Origin: a virus | Length of the DNA stretch: 64,000 bases | Virus record (IMG/VR): IMGVR_UViG_3300024264_000006 | Location: 1 to 64,000 of that record | Direction: 5' to 3' (one strand) | Shown: positions 42,708-50,552 of the stretch, piece by piece | Position numbering within the stretch: position 1 is the first letter of the stretch | How the letters are laid out: the number at the start of each line of letters is the position of its first letter | Translations under genes and position numbers: made by a program | The notes under the pieces: model-generated | Seen by the model: only the letters and a program-made list of their open reading frames with translations | The model's database searches: none | What the model was told of the DNA's origin: nothing

Positions 42708-42818
42708 TTATCGATTGCGACCCTTTAGAAGGGCGTGGATTAGTTTAGCTTCTTTGCCTTTGATTCGACGATCCTTTTTGATCTCTTTCTCAACAGCTTC
42801 TTTATTGTACTTAGCCAT
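42708..42818 (-). CDS. Tiny basic protein (36 aa), KEAKLIHALLKGR type
   Basis: Thirty-six codons preceded by GGAGG: MAKYNKEAVEKEIKKDRR then KGKEAKLIHALLKGRNR. This string is a very common micro-ORF in marine T4-like phages. Its start overlaps the stop of the upstream gene (TAATG). Function unknown. Confidence 0.7.
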   Translation of the reverse strand: MAKYNKEAVEKEIKKDRRIKGKEAKLIHALLKGRNR

Positions 42819-42988
42819 TAGACCTCCCGTACCGTACAGTACGCTTCAGTGAGACGAACAACCTCAAGGGTTGCAACACCAGTAGGATTAGATGAAGCGG
42901 GGACATCCCGCACGATAACGGTGCTTCCCACCGTCATACCCGCACAAGCGGGGAAGTTTTGACTAACGCAGTCATAGGATAGTGTCAT
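42818..42988 (-). CDS. Small protein (56 aa), hypothetical
   Basis: Preceded by GAGAGGTG; encodes MTLSYDCVSQNFPACAGMTV then STVIVRDVPASSNPTGVATL. Two cysteines are present. Its stop overlaps the 36-residue gene as TAATG. An early-type promoter (43020-43048) lies 32 bases upstream. Function unknown; beta-rich. Confidence 0.65.
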   Translation of the reverse strand: MTLSYDCVSQNFPACAGMTVGSTVIVRDVPASSNPTGVATLEVVRLTEAYCTVREV

Positions 42989-43019
42989 AAATTCACCTCT
43001 CTCATCAATTTATATACCC

Positions 43020-43048
43020 ATTATACGGTATTCTTGTTCTAAAGGCAA
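43020..43048 (-). promoter_or_regulatory. Early-type promoter, TTGCCT-N17-TATAAT
   Basis: Minus strand TTGCCT (43043-43048) in the context ACGCTTGCC, 17 bases, TATAAT (43020-43025). Same -35 context as at 38745 and 61792. It precedes the 56-residue gene by 32 bases. Confidence 0.7.
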
Positions 43049-43070
43049 GCGTTTTCTTTAGAACATTTTG

Positions 43071-43355
43071 TTATTTACCAATGTGTTTTATATCACTTTT
43101 TGGAATAACCTGATACGCACCCTTATTGTAGGCTGGCGCAACAGTAAAGTTCTTAGACTCCCGATTCTTGTATGAGGTATCCTGCTCTGGTGAGTAGGGT
43201 GTGATCTCGTGAGACGGGTAATTTGGGGTCTCTCTCCGGAAACTGGGTTCTACCTTCAATTCTTTGAACTCCGGTGTACTCCGCTTCTTCTTAGACCAAG
43301 CGTTGTACTTCTTCTTCCTACCGTTGGGGTAGTGTCTCATAGAACCATGAAGCAT
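43071..43355 (-). CDS. Small basic protein (94 aa)
   Basis: Start placed at an ATG overlapping the bS21-like gene's stop (TAATG). Sequence MLHGSMRHYPNGRKKKYNAW is followed by YPSHEITPYSPEQDTSYKNR and ends KGAYQVIPKSDIKHIGK. No membrane segment or family recognised. Co-translated with the ribosomal-protein-like gene. Confidence 0.6.
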   Translation of the reverse strand: MLHGSMRHYPNGRKKKYNAWSKKKRSTPEFKELKVEPSFRRETPNYPSHEITPYSPEQDTSYKNRESKNFTVAPAYNKGAYQVIPKSDIKHIGK

Positions 43356-43606
43356 TAATATAACTCCCAACTCGCCTTTCTTCTACCCTCGTTCTGGGCT
43401 TTGAATTTCGCAAGTTTCTTATTTCTTTTGATTTTACTGTTAAGTTGATTCTTAACTTCGTTAGGTTTAACGTAGTATTGTCTCTTCTTAACTTCCTGTA
43501 CGACACCTGCTTTGTTGCAGGCTCTCTTGAATCTATTCAACATCTTGTTGAAGTCTTCGGTGTACTGGCCTTTATATCCAGTTTTTCTAGGCGTTACTTG
43601 TGGCAT
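43355..43606 (-). CDS. Ribosomal protein bS21 homologue
   Basis: Protein of 83 residues starting at an ATG preceded by GGAGAAAT. The segment DFNKMLNRFKRACNKAGVVQ then EVKKRQYYVKPNEVKNQLNS aligns with E. coli bS21 ([20 protein letters not shown], YEKPT...), keeping the RFKR-xC-x-KAGV core and the basic C-terminal extension. Phage-encoded bS21 has been reported in marine phages; it binds the 30S subunit near the anti-Shine-Dalgarno region, so the phage could alter start selection of host ribosomes. Role inferred from the family; it lies in an early-type gene run. Confidence 0.85.
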   Translation of the reverse strand: MPQVTPRKTGYKGQYTEDFNKMLNRFKRACNKAGVVQEVKKRQYYVKPNEVKNQLNSKIKRNKKLAKFKAQNEGRRKASWELY

Positions 43607-43973
43607 ATTTCTCCTGTGTTGTGAATGAGGCGAACTCATTCGGGTTAATTTTGTCGAATCCACAACCTGCTACGGCATAGAATTCTCCATCTTCGGTCTC
43701 AACAACGTCACCAACCGACATAGAGTACGGTCTCTCGTTGTTTACGAACTTGACTAGGGAGTAGTCCTCCCAGAGGTTCATCAATCTGAAAGACTCCTCC
43801 AGATCGTTTGTGTAGACATTCGCTACATACTTATAGTACTCAGCAGTACCGGATTGATACCCTTTAAAACCTTTATCGGCGTAAGCTGTGGTCTTGGGTG
43901 ATGCAGTCCATCCTTTAGAATTCACGAGGTCACCCTCTTCCGTGGACAGTTCAAATTGATATACTTTTAACAT
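43587..43973 (-). CDS. Conserved marine-phage protein (128 aa)
   Basis: Start at ATG preceded by GAGAGGTAAAT, 15 bases inside a longer frame. LKVYQFELSTEEGDLVNSKG, then YVANVYTNDLEESFRLMNLW and SMSVGDVVETEDGEFYAVAG. The last segment is a small beta fold common in marine T4-like phages. Its 3' end overlaps the bS21-like gene region by 20 bases. Function unknown. Confidence 0.75.
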   Translation of the reverse strand: MLKVYQFELSTEEGDLVNSKGWTASPKTTAYADKGFKGYQSGTAEYYKYVANVYTNDLEESFRLMNLWEDYSLVKFVNNERPYSMSVGDVVETEDGEFYAVAGCGFDKINPNEFASFTTQEKYATSNA

Positions 43974-44026
43974 ATTTACCTCTCTCATTTCAAATACAAG
44001 TATAGGCTACCATAATCGGCACAGCT

Positions 44027-44032
44027 TGTCAA
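44027..44032 (-). promoter_or_regulatory. Early-type -35 element (CGCTTGACA) before the 128-aa gene
   Basis: Minus strand TTGACA with the ACGCTTGACA context. The best -10 at 17 spacing is a weak TAGCCT, so activity is uncertain; TATACT lies 22 bases away. Confidence 0.4.
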
Positions 44033-44035
44033 GCG

Positions 44036-44043
44036 TATAAATA
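44036..44043 (+). promoter_or_regulatory. T4-type late promoter
   Basis: Exact TATAAATA on the plus strand, 37 bases before the 87-residue gene, in the divergent gap with the 128-residue gene. A second TATAAATA overlaps the start codon and is ignored. Confidence 0.7.
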
Positions 44044-44079
44044 GAAAAAAGATAAATTAATTTATAAACGGATATAAAT

Positions 44080-44343
44080 ATGAGTGACGATCTATTTGAT
44101 TTTGGGTTCACCATTGTAGATGAGGAAGAACTTGAGGTCGTACAGAAGGCAAACGAAACTTTGTCTCTAAATACAACTGCGGTCATATCCACTAAAGAAA
44201 AGTTGGATAAGTTGTTTAATGCGGTTCAACCCCTATTGAACAACCTAAAACAGAACCCAGAGAAAGAATATATACTTTGGCCTAATCGATTAGAGAAGAT
44301 TGAACAGTTTGAAGACCATATTCAAAAAATATACAAGGGATAA
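44080..44343 (+). CDS. Conserved small protein (87 aa)
   Basis: MSDDLFDFGFTIVDEEELEV, then KANETLSLNTTAVISTKEKL and NPEKEYILWPNRLEKIEQFE. This ILWPNRLEK string and the DFGF start mark a conserved but uncharacterised marine T4-like phage family. Late promoter upstream. It is followed after 2 bases by a 299-residue gene, with which it is probably co-transcribed. Confidence 0.75.
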   Translation: MSDDLFDFGFTIVDEEELEVVQKANETLSLNTTAVISTKEKLDKLFNAVQPLLNNLKQNPEKEYILWPNRLEKIEQFEDHIQKIYKG

Positions 44344-44345
44344 CC

Positions 44346-45245
44346 ATGAAATATAAGAACAAATCAGAATTTATTGTTCAGGGTGTTGCGGAAGACGGTG
44401 TTGTCAATTCCGTCATGATTCATCACGAGACTAAGAATGAGATAATCGCACCAGCTATAGGTGCTATCAAGTCACACAAACTAAACCATGAACCCGGCTT
44501 AATCATAGATTCAGATGTTATCAAAAACACTGTACTGACTCGTTCTCCTATTACATGTAACACAATTCAGGGTCTCCAGTCATCAGCGGATCATGATCGT
44601 CCTTTAGAAGTATTGTTTGTTGGTTACTACGATCAAGGCAGACAACTTAACTGGTTGATGGACAATCACAGTGAAACCAACTTGGTCTATAACAAAGATG
44701 GTATTCCTTACGATTCAAGAGAGATTTCTCAGATTGTTAAGTATGAGATTGCCTCACAATTTCACCCAGTCATTGCTGACCAATATCCCTATAACATGAA
44801 TGTCACTGTCGTGGAACCACCTGAGTCTAGACACCAAGGTGCAATACATGATGTCTATGATCGATTCAACATAACAAAACTCACATGCAACAAACAGTTC
44901 AAGTTTGGATCAACATCTTGGAAACTAACAGAGACTCCTGCTCGACAATTTGATGTTGTAGTGTTCACGTATGTTCCTAAGAAGTATGATGATACTACGT
45001 TTGATACAAGTTATGTTGCAGAGCGTTTAGGTTCAGCCATTAGACCAGATACAATTTTACTTGATGTTGACATTCAAGGTGAAGACGATGAACTTAGATT
45101 CTCAAACAGAGAGAACAAACTCGATATTAGTCCTCAAATAGTTAAGGCATTCTCTACACGTGCAGAATGGGATGAGGACGTTATTACTGGAAGATCAACC
45201 CATTTCAAATGGGTTTCAAAAGGTATCAGTGCGTATCAGATTTAA
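44346..45245 (+). CDS. Unknown protein (299 aa), Rossmann-like central segment
   Basis: Not recognised. A central segment PLEVLFVGYYDQGRQLNWLM and the later QFDVVVFTYVPKKYDD... DTILLDVDIQGEDDELRF suggest an alpha/beta fold with a nucleotide or SAM-type pocket, but no complete motif is seen. No membrane segments. The gene follows the 87-residue gene closely and converges with the P-loop kinase gene; their stops overlap by 4 bases. Confidence 0.6.
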   Translation: MKYKNKSEFIVQGVAEDGVVNSVMIHHETKNEIIAPAIGAIKSHKLNHEPGLIIDSDVIKNTVLTRSPITCNTIQGLQSSADHDRPLEVLFVGYYDQGRQLNWLMDNHSETNLVYNKDGIPYDSREISQIVKYEIASQFHPVIADQYPYNMNVTVVEPPESRHQGAIHDVYDRFNITKLTCNKQFKFGSTSWKLTETPARQFDVVVFTYVPKKYDDTTFDTSYVAERLGSAIRPDTILLDVDIQGEDDELRFSNRENKLDISPQIVKAFSTRAEWDEDVITGRSTHFKWVSKGISAYQI

Positions 45246-46117
45246 TCCCAGTCTACGTTCTTCGGAACGTATGCTTTGATCTTCTGACGAATCGACTTAT
45301 CTAGTTTCTCTATACTAAGAGGATTCTTACCGGAACGTTTGACATAGAAGTAGTTTGCATCTTTAACATACGAACCACCCTTGCCTGACTTGACTAGTTT
45401 TGCATCAACACCAACCTTGTTGAATGCGAACACGATGTCTCCGTCCATGTATCTTTTCAACCTAGTGCCCATGTTGATGATGTCGCCCATAGTGTTTGCG
45501 GCACCACGGTGAGTGTTGATTAGAATCTCTGAAGGAACTGTACGTGCACGTTTGGCATTCTGTGCTTGTGCAACTTCGATGTCGTTCACTACCCATACGA
45601 TATGGATGTTCTTCTTGTCGTAACCTAACTTCGAAGCATCCTTTGCAATCTTCTCTAACTTGTCTAGTGACTTGAGTGTCATGTCAAAGATAATGTTGGG
45701 TTTACGATCTTCTGGAGCAGCAAGAACACCACGGTAAAACGCTCGTTCTTTACGTTGATCGATTTTTAGAAAATTGCCCATGATATCGTGAAGCTTCTCT
45801 ACATTCTTAGGGTCTTTAAGATTCTTGGAAAGGTCTTCGATGTCTACACCAAGTTCTGTGGCGACACGTCTCTTAATAGCAGGAGTCTTTGATGCTAATG
45901 TTTTTAGTTCATCAACATCAAAAACTTTGCCTTCCAGACCGACTAGATTACTTAAAACAAATCCTTTACCAGAGCCAGCACCACCCGCCATAAGAACAAT
46001 GTGTCCGTAGTTGGGATAGGCTTGACCGCCAAAGGTAATGAGTTTTTCTAGAAGAGTTTCTGCCTCTTGCGAAGCATACAAAATCTCTTCATGCAAAAAA
46101 GAGTTAAAGGATTGCAT
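45242..46117 (-). CDS. P-loop kinase, zeta-toxin-like
   Basis: Protein of 291 residues. HIVLMAGGAGSGKGFVLSNL at about residue 38 is a Walker A loop (GxxGSGKG) with the beta-strand before it. KPNIIFDMTLKSLDKLEKIA gives a plausible Walker B strand, followed by NIHIVWVVNDIEVAQAQNA. This architecture resembles zeta-toxin-like and gluconate-kinase-like phage proteins. A late promoter lies 29 bases upstream. The substrate is unknown; phosphorylation of a nucleotide-sugar or of host UDP-GlcNAc are two options. Confidence 0.75.
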   Translation of the reverse strand: MQSFNSFLHEEILYASQEAETLLEKLITFGGQAYPNYGHIVLMAGGAGSGKGFVLSNLVGLEGKVFDVDELKTLASKTPAIKRRVATELGVDIEDLSKNLKDPKNVEKLHDIMGNFLKIDQRKERAFYRGVLAAPEDRKPNIIFDMTLKSLDKLEKIAKDASKLGYDKKNIHIVWVVNDIEVAQAQNAKRARTVPSEILINTHRGAANTMGDIINMGTRLKRYMDGDIVFAFNKVGVDAKLVKSGKGGSYVKDANYFYVKRSGKNPLSIEKLDKSIRQKIKAYVPKNVDWD

Positions 46118-46145
46118 TGTTGTCCCAGTCTGAGTTATATAAAGT

Positions 46146-46153
46146 TATTTATA
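46146..46153 (-). promoter_or_regulatory. T4-type late promoter
   Basis: Exact TATAAATA on the minus strand, 29 bases before the P-loop kinase, inside the last codons of the 44-residue membrane protein. Confidence 0.7.
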
Positions 46154-46283
46154 TAAAAAGGGCCACCAACCAAGCCAAACCAAATAAAATAACTACGTTT
46201 GGATATACAGTCCATACGGTCTTAATATCATCCCATGTACCCTTAGCGAGTCTGGTTGATTCTCGTTTAAATGAGTTCCACAT
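46149..46283 (-). CDS. Small membrane protein (44 aa)
   Basis: Short ORF with a good ribosome-binding site (GGAGAAA). Sequence begins MWNSFKRESTRLAKGTWDDI and ends with a hydrophobic segment VVILFGLAWLVALFI spanning one membrane. Its start overlaps the stop of the preceding 209-residue gene as TAATG. Single-span small proteins in this position are often lysis or inhibitor proteins, but nothing identifies this one. Confidence 0.65.
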   Translation of the reverse strand: MWNSFKRESTRLAKGTWDDIKTVWTVYPNVVILFGLAWLVALFI

Positions 46284-46912
46284 TACTTTTCTCCTGTTAT
46301 GATAGAAACATTATCGGGTATATTTATCTTAATTTTATTATGAGAATGGTACAAATAAAAGTTTACACCCTTAAATTCTGTGAACATGTGAGTCCAGATA
46401 GGACGCCAATTGTTTGCGAGTCTGTAGGTATTTTGTGTACCCCTATCACTCTCTAAGATCAAATCAGTAGAACTCAGAAGAGACATGTCAAATATAGAAT
46501 CGAATCCATAGATGTGTACCTCGTCAGCCCTCATGGTTCGACAGGCATAGTCAACTGCCATATGACCACAGGAATAATTTGTTGCTGCCTGTCCTTCGGT
46601 TTGGCCAGGCAACTGTGCGTAAGAAGGAATGTGTTGATGGAATCCTTTAATGTTCTGGGAATACTTCAAGTAGAAGTTTGGTTGCATTTCCATCCATCGT
46701 CTTGGTCTTGTACCAAGAACCCAATCATACATGTCAAGTTTTACCAACCCATCGGCAAGTGCCTTCATCATTTTGAAGTCAACCATACAGGTAGCATGTA
46801 CTTCTTTTTTAGGAATTTCGAATGGAGGCATGTTGCATATTAACAACTTGCCTGGCTGACCACGCTCAAACATATAGGCGTGATCGCCATTTCCCAGAAC
46901 ATTTACTCTCAT
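46283..46912 (-). CDS. Conserved marine-phage protein (209 aa), possible nucleotide-sugar enzyme
   Basis: MRVNVLGNGDHAYMFERGQP then FEIPKKEVHATCMVDFKMMK, YDWVLGTRPRRWMEMQPNF and AVDYACRTMRADEVHIYGFD. The opening GNGDHA strand-turn could be a Rossmann-type nucleotide site; the rest resembles the DUF115/MAF_flag10-like sugar-related proteins found near glycosyltransferases. Its function is inferred weakly. It overlaps the nuclease gene by 4 bases. Confidence 0.6.
   Translation of the reverse strand: MRVNVLGNGDHAYMFERGQPGKLLICNMPPFEIPKKEVHATCMVDFKMMKALADGLVKLDMYDWVLGTRPRRWMEMQPNFYLKYSQNIKGFHQHIPSYAQLPGQTEGQAATNYSCGHMAVDYACRTMRADEVHIYGFDSIFDMSLLSSTDLILESDRGTQNTYRLANNWRPIWTHMFTEFKGVNFYLYHSHNKIKINIPDNVSIITGEK
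46321..46328 (-). promoter_or_regulatory. T4-type late promoter variant (GATAAATA)
   Basis: GATAAATA on the minus strand, 38 bases before the 44-residue membrane gene, inside the 3' end of the 209-residue gene. Confidence 0.4.
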
Positions 46913-47319
46913 AGCGTAACGATACCCTTCTCAATTAAGTATTCACGATTCTTTAGATGTTCATCTTCAACATCATCTTTTGACTGACCATGATACCTTA
47001 CTGCGAGTCTCTTGTCAATCATTATTTGATTTATATTTTTCCCATCTACAATGAATTCACCAAGTATCCGACCAAACTTACCAGCCTTGTCTTTACTTGT
47101 TCTCAAAACAGATGTCTTACCTAGAGACTCTTTAAGAAACTTTCCAGCAAGTTTACCAAAAACCTTCTCCACTTTATCACGAGTACGTGATTCTGGTGTA
47201 TCGATTCCAAGAAGGCGAATGCGTTCCTTGTGAATCCAAATACCGAATCCTAAATCGATATCTACGTCAACCGTGTCTCCGTCTACAACACGTACAATTT
47301 TTACTGGATACTCAAACAC
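46909..47319 (-). CDS. Thermonuclease-like nuclease (SNase fold)
   Basis: Protein of 136 residues from a GTG start following AGGGGGG. YPVKIVRVVDGDTVDVDIDL gives the first metal-binding aspartate, ERIRLLGIDTPESRTRD supplies the Arg35 and Asp40/Glu43 equivalents of staphylococcal nuclease, and GKFGRILGEFIVDGKNINQI supplies the second catalytic arginine. A likely host-DNA degradation or recombination role. Its GTG start overlaps the stop of the preceding gene by 8 bases. No signal peptide is seen, so it is cytosolic. Confidence 0.85.
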   Translation of the reverse strand: MFEYPVKIVRVVDGDTVDVDIDLGFGIWIHKERIRLLGIDTPESRTRDKVEKVFGKLAGKFLKESLGKTSVLRTSKDKAGKFGRILGEFIVDGKNINQIMIDKRLAVRYHGQSKDDVEDEHLKNREYLIEKGIVTL

Positions 47320-47545
47320 TCCAAGTACCCCCCTCACCGTCTGTCAGAAAATGTTTTTTGATTGTTTCAATCTTTTCTTCTGCCTCGGCAATTTTAGTTA
47401 TTTGAGTTTCAATGGCCTCGACGATATCAGGATGTTCCCCAATACCAACAGAACTAGTTAAGTAAACTTCAGTGTTTGCTTTTGCTATTGCAATCTCACC
47501 TTCTAGTCTTTTTACTAGAGCTTCAATTAGACTTAGATTCTTCAT
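47312..47545 (-). CDS. Small conserved protein (77 aa)
   Basis: Start chosen at MKNLSLIEALVKRLEGEI with AGGAAGGA upstream; an 8-codon longer frame begins MKRRKEKK. Continues IAKANTEVYLTSSVGIGEHP and ITKIAEAEEKIETIKKHFL. This VGIGEHPD string is a recurrent marine T4-like phage feature. It lies within a lysis-related neighbourhood, overlapping the outer spanin by 23 bases. Function unknown. Confidence 0.75.
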   Translation of the reverse strand: MKNLSLIEALVKRLEGEIAIAKANTEVYLTSSVGIGEHPDIVEAIETQITKIAEAEEKIETIKKHFLTDGEGGTWSV

Positions 47546-47969
47546 CTTTTTTTCCTTCCTCCTTTTCATCTACCTGTTCTTCCTCTGAGTTAATAGTACG
47601 GTAGTAAACTACTACTTCCTTTAATTGATTAATGTATCTACGAATTTCTTGCATATTGTATGCCATGAGTTCATAGTCACCAACCGACATCGCTGTAAAG
47701 ACTAATTGTCCTTGATGTCTCTTCTTGATATCCTCAAGAAAAGTTTCGATGTTTTTATCAGATACAACATACCACTGTGGGTCTTTCAATGCGATTGCAC
47801 GTGGCATCTGTGGATGTGTGATCGGGATTTGTACCTCTACAGTACGAATTTCTACAGGTATTGGTTTAGGTGGTTCGTTCTTTCCCCAAGGGATAGACAG
47901 AGTAGAACATCCACTAATCATCAATGCTGTCGATAACAGCAGTATCGTTTTCAATCGTTCTGAATACAT
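47523..47969 (-). CDS. Outer-membrane spanin-like lipoprotein (Rz1-type)
   Basis: Protein of 148 residues. The first 22 residues are a lipoprotein signal: basic RLK, hydrophobic ILLLSTALMIS, then GC as lipobox (LMISGCS), so Cys21 should be acylated. The mature part is Pro-rich (PWGKNEPPKPIPVE) then helical, ending in a Glu/Lys-rich tail. Its start lies inside the inner-spanin gene in another frame, overlapping by 56 bases, the classical Rz/Rz1 arrangement. Together the two disrupt the outer membrane at lysis of Gram-negative hosts. Confidence 0.75.
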   Translation of the reverse strand: MYSERLKTILLLSTALMISGCSTLSIPWGKNEPPKPIPVEIRTVEVQIPITHPQMPRAIALKDPQWYVVSDKNIETFLEDIKKRHQGQLVFTAMSVGDYELMAYNMQEIRRYINQLKEVVVYYRTINSEEEQVDEKEEGKKDEESKSN

Positions 47970-48318
47970 CTTTTGTCCCCTTGTTTATACGTGTTTCAAT
48001 TAATCCCGGCTTCGCAGCTGCCAATCTAGATAGATCGTGTCTTGCGAAGATTGCCAGATACCGTTGCGCTTCCGCTTCAATCTCTGCATTACGAGTACTC
48101 ATGGTATTGAGTGCTTCGGTGGTTTTCTTCAGATTAGTCTGAAGTGCTTCGATAGTACGGACTTGTTCCGCCTGTCGAGTTTCGAATGCGGATATGACTC
48201 CCGCCTGAGTTTGTAGTTGGGCCTGCATCTCTTGAATAGTGCCTTGAGTTGTTTTGAAATAAACATACCCACCAAGACCCATTGCAAGGATGATCCCAAA
48301 TAAGACTTTACTAAACAT
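47914..48318 (-). CDS. Inner-membrane spanin-like protein (Rz-type)
   Basis: Protein of 134 residues: an N-terminal membrane segment VLFGIILAMGLGGYVYF (residues about 5-21), then a long coiled-coil helix TIQEMQAQLQTQAGVISAFE with EALQTNLKKTTEALNTMSTR, ending ENDTAVIDSIDD. Membrane anchor plus periplasmic coiled coil is typical of i-spanins. Its 3' end contains the start of the outer spanin. It overlaps the GT8-like gene upstream by 8 bases. Confidence 0.75.
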   Translation of the reverse strand: MFSKVLFGIILAMGLGGYVYFKTTQGTIQEMQAQLQTQAGVISAFETRQAEQVRTIEALQTNLKKTTEALNTMSTRNAEIEAEAQRYLAIFARHDLSRLAAAKPGLIETRINKGTKDVFRTIENDTAVIDSIDD

Positions 48319-48967
48319 CCATTTGCTCCTTTATAACTTCTTTTCCTTTATTACCAGTATGATGGACAATAAGAGGACTCTTAACCGCAATACCATCTAC
48401 ATAATCTAGTCGTAACGTATTGTATTTATGTGGTAACGGTTCGATGATTGACATCTTCATGATCTCATCACCACCCATCATTGCATAGAGAGTTTCTTGG
48501 TCACCTACCCATCCATCATTGATACACTGTTCTGCCCATGCACGTAGGATGTTTGGTTTACCCTCCCAAACAACGACACCTGAATTATACCACGCACCAT
48601 GCTCACCACGTCTCTTTGTCCACGGTCTGTCCTCTACCATACCAATCTTAAAGGGTACAGTAAGATCGAAGATAGGTGAGATATCTCCAAACACTTGACA
48701 GTCGGTATCTAACCAACAAACCTTTTTGGATTCTTCACATGCACGTAACATCGCAGAAGGTTTCTTGAACCAACCCTCAGCCTGTGTGAGAACATCTACA
48801 CATTCATGGATATTTTCTTCGACCCAGACACGCATGTCTTTGGACATACCAAAATCCATTACCAACAAAGGAGTGTCGTTATACTCCTTATAGTTTTCCC
48901 AGAACCAAGGTAATTGCCACTCTGTGTTGACATCACACCCCGTAATAAATAATTTATCTAATTTCAT
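48311..48967 (-). CDS. Glycosyltransferase, GT8-like (218 aa)
   Basis: FITGCDVNTEWQLPWFWENY leads, then WLDTDCQVFGDIS (DxD at about residue 86), AWYNSGVVVWEGKPN (acceptor region) and WVGDQETLYAMMGGDE, ending VHHTGNKGK. These four segments in this order are the GT8 pattern. The enzyme should use a nucleotide sugar and act in the cytosol. It overlaps the inner spanin and the downstream GT25-like gene by 4-8 bases. Confidence 0.8.
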   Translation of the reverse strand: MKLDKLFITGCDVNTEWQLPWFWENYKEYNDTPLLVMDFGMSKDMRVWVEENIHECVDVLTQAEGWFKKPSAMLRACEESKKVCWLDTDCQVFGDISPIFDLTVPFKIGMVEDRPWTKRRGEHGAWYNSGVVVWEGKPNILRAWAEQCINDGWVGDQETLYAMMGGDEIMKMSIIEPLPHKYNTLRLDYVDGIAVKSPLIVHHTGNKGKEVIKEQMDV

Positions 48968-49617
48968 TTTATATTCTCAATTTTATAATCTTCGTTATAG
49001 TTATGCTTTGCTAAACACCCTCGTTCTACTTGAATTGTCGTAAAGGAATCATCAGCCTTAGCAATAAAGGGGTAGTGTTCTTGCAACCAAGGGAAAGTGT
49101 CAAGATGTAAAAATACATCTGTAGGTTTTGCACGATTGTCTCTTGCAATATTAATCAACGCACTAGCACCTTTAGGTTCTACCTGATAGGCATGTGCGCC
49201 GGGAAAATATTGTTTGGTGGTCAGCGGGCCCACTCCAAGGTGATTAGGTATGTTCCATTTACCGTAAGAAGGTTTTCCTATGTTCATCACACCAGTAAAT
49301 GGTTTGTTTGGAATTGCATCCTCCAGAAAGGCATCATGTTCAAATATGGTATAAACTTCTTTTGACATCAAGCATCGTTTCCACAATGTATAGTGAGATA
49401 GGAAGGCAGATAGACAGTTTTCAAAACGAGAGTAAACCTCTTCGAAACCTTTTATGTTAATTCCTTCTCTCTCCGCAATCTTCACAGGATCATCTTTTGG
49501 TGTGATTGCCTTGAACATGTTGATTTCTGATCCATACTTTTCACCAGACCGCATACAACGTTCTGCAGCCGTAACTGATTTTGGATTATCAACTATACCA
49601 ATTACAAAGTTTTTCAT
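48964..49617 (-). CDS. Glycosyltransferase, GT25-like (217 aa)
   Basis: Start chosen at MKNFVIGIVDNPKSVTAAER after AGGATAAC. FENCLSAFLSHYTLWKRCLM then VYTIFEHDAFLEDAIPNKPF, the GT25 motif of conserved acidic residues after a strand, and HAYQVEPKGASALINIARDN. Typical of LPS-type or phage sugar transferases. Its neighbour upstream is a second GT25-like enzyme, so the two probably act on sequential steps. Confidence 0.8.
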   Translation of the reverse strand: MKNFVIGIVDNPKSVTAAERCMRSGEKYGSEINMFKAITPKDDPVKIAEREGINIKGFEEVYSRFENCLSAFLSHYTLWKRCLMSKEVYTIFEHDAFLEDAIPNKPFTGVMNIGKPSYGKWNIPNHLGVGPLTTKQYFPGAHAYQVEPKGASALINIARDNRAKPTDVFLHLDTFPWLQEHYPFIAKADDSFTTIQVERGCLAKHNYNEDYKIENIK

Positions 49618-49621
49618 TATG

Positions 49622-50542
49622 TTATCCTGTTGTCGAGGAAGGCCCACCTTGAACTACTGTGTAGTAAGGCCATATCACTTGCATCCAAGGGAAGAATTGT
49701 TTACACATTAATGCGTCATTAGGCCACATTCCTATTTCGTCTACTTTATCTAGTAGTTTCTTAGCAGCCCAAGGTTTGATGATGTACGCAGAGTTTCCCG
49801 CTAGACCTTGTGGTAAGGGATCGTCTCCAATGGTGTCCACGGAAGGAACTTTGTGAAATCCATGTTTACCAAACAATTTGCCATGGAAGATAGATGACTT
49901 ACGTGTGGCACCAATAGGACTATTGAGTCCAAGGATACCTCCGGAGAATTTGCCTTCTGGTTTTTGTTTACAAGATTCGTGCATATTCTTCCACTTATCT
50001 TTAATATCCCACGGGAGAACTGACATCTCTCTAGTGTCTAACCATCTGTTCCACCACTCCTCATCAATAGGTAGTGGTCTAGGATTTCCAATCTGATCCC
50101 ATCGGAACTGTCGAATAAACAATGCGTCTTGTTCTAGAACCATGATAGGTTCGTTCATGTCAATACAATGTTGCCACGCCCGCATGTGCGAGACCATACA
50201 TGCGATTACTTTACGATGGTCACCCGCTTCATACTTCTTTCGGTACAACCCCGTAGCAATGTCAAGACCATTTGCACGATCTTCTATAGGCCAAGTCCAC
50301 CTTGCACTTGAAAAGTCACGGTGAGATATGGATATCAATCCATCCCTTGCAGTGTCAGGCGTGGACGCATCCATCACGAGAGGATTGATATACGAATGAG
50401 TATTACGAATACTCTTCAACAATCGTCTGGTACTATGTGTCGCTGCTCCATCATCGGTCAATGAGATGATTATTGCTTTGATAAAAAGATTACCATTCAA
50501 ATCCGTCTGAGTTGGTTTAGGACTTTCTACCTTGTTCGCCAT
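49622..50542 (-). CDS. Glycosyltransferase, GT25-like (306 aa)
   Basis: Start placed at the ATG of MANKVESPKPTQTDLNGN with GAGG nine bases upstream; earlier in-frame starts would overlap the sulfotransferase gene. VSHMRAWQHCIDMNEPIMVL then EQDALFIRQFRWDQIGNPRP (acidic catalytic strand) and NSAYIIKPWAAKKLLDKVDE. The last segment is shared with phage GT25 enzymes. An alternative ATG (50566) is possible. Confidence 0.75.
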   Translation of the reverse strand: MANKVESPKPTQTDLNGNLFIKAIIISLTDDGAATHSTRRLLKSIRNTHSYINPLVMDASTPDTARDGLISISHRDFSSARWTWPIEDRANGLDIATGLYRKKYEAGDHRKVIACMVSHMRAWQHCIDMNEPIMVLEQDALFIRQFRWDQIGNPRPLPIDEEWWNRWLDTREMSVLPWDIKDKWKNMHESCKQKPEGKFSGGILGLNSPIGATRKSSIFHGKLFGKHGFHKVPSVDTIGDDPLPQGLAGNSAYIIKPWAAKKLLDKVDEIGMWPNDALMCKQFFPWMQVIWPYYTVVQGGPSSTTG

Positions 50543-50552
50543 CTCAATAGCC

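Noticed and set aside
44073-44080. A second TATAAATA just before the 87-residue gene
   Set aside because: It overlaps the ATG, so transcription would start inside the gene; the element at 44036 is better placed.
48420-48440. CATAAATA inside the GT8-like gene as a promoter for the spanins
   Set aside because: It lies over 100 bases from the spanin start inside a coding region; a chance match is as likely.
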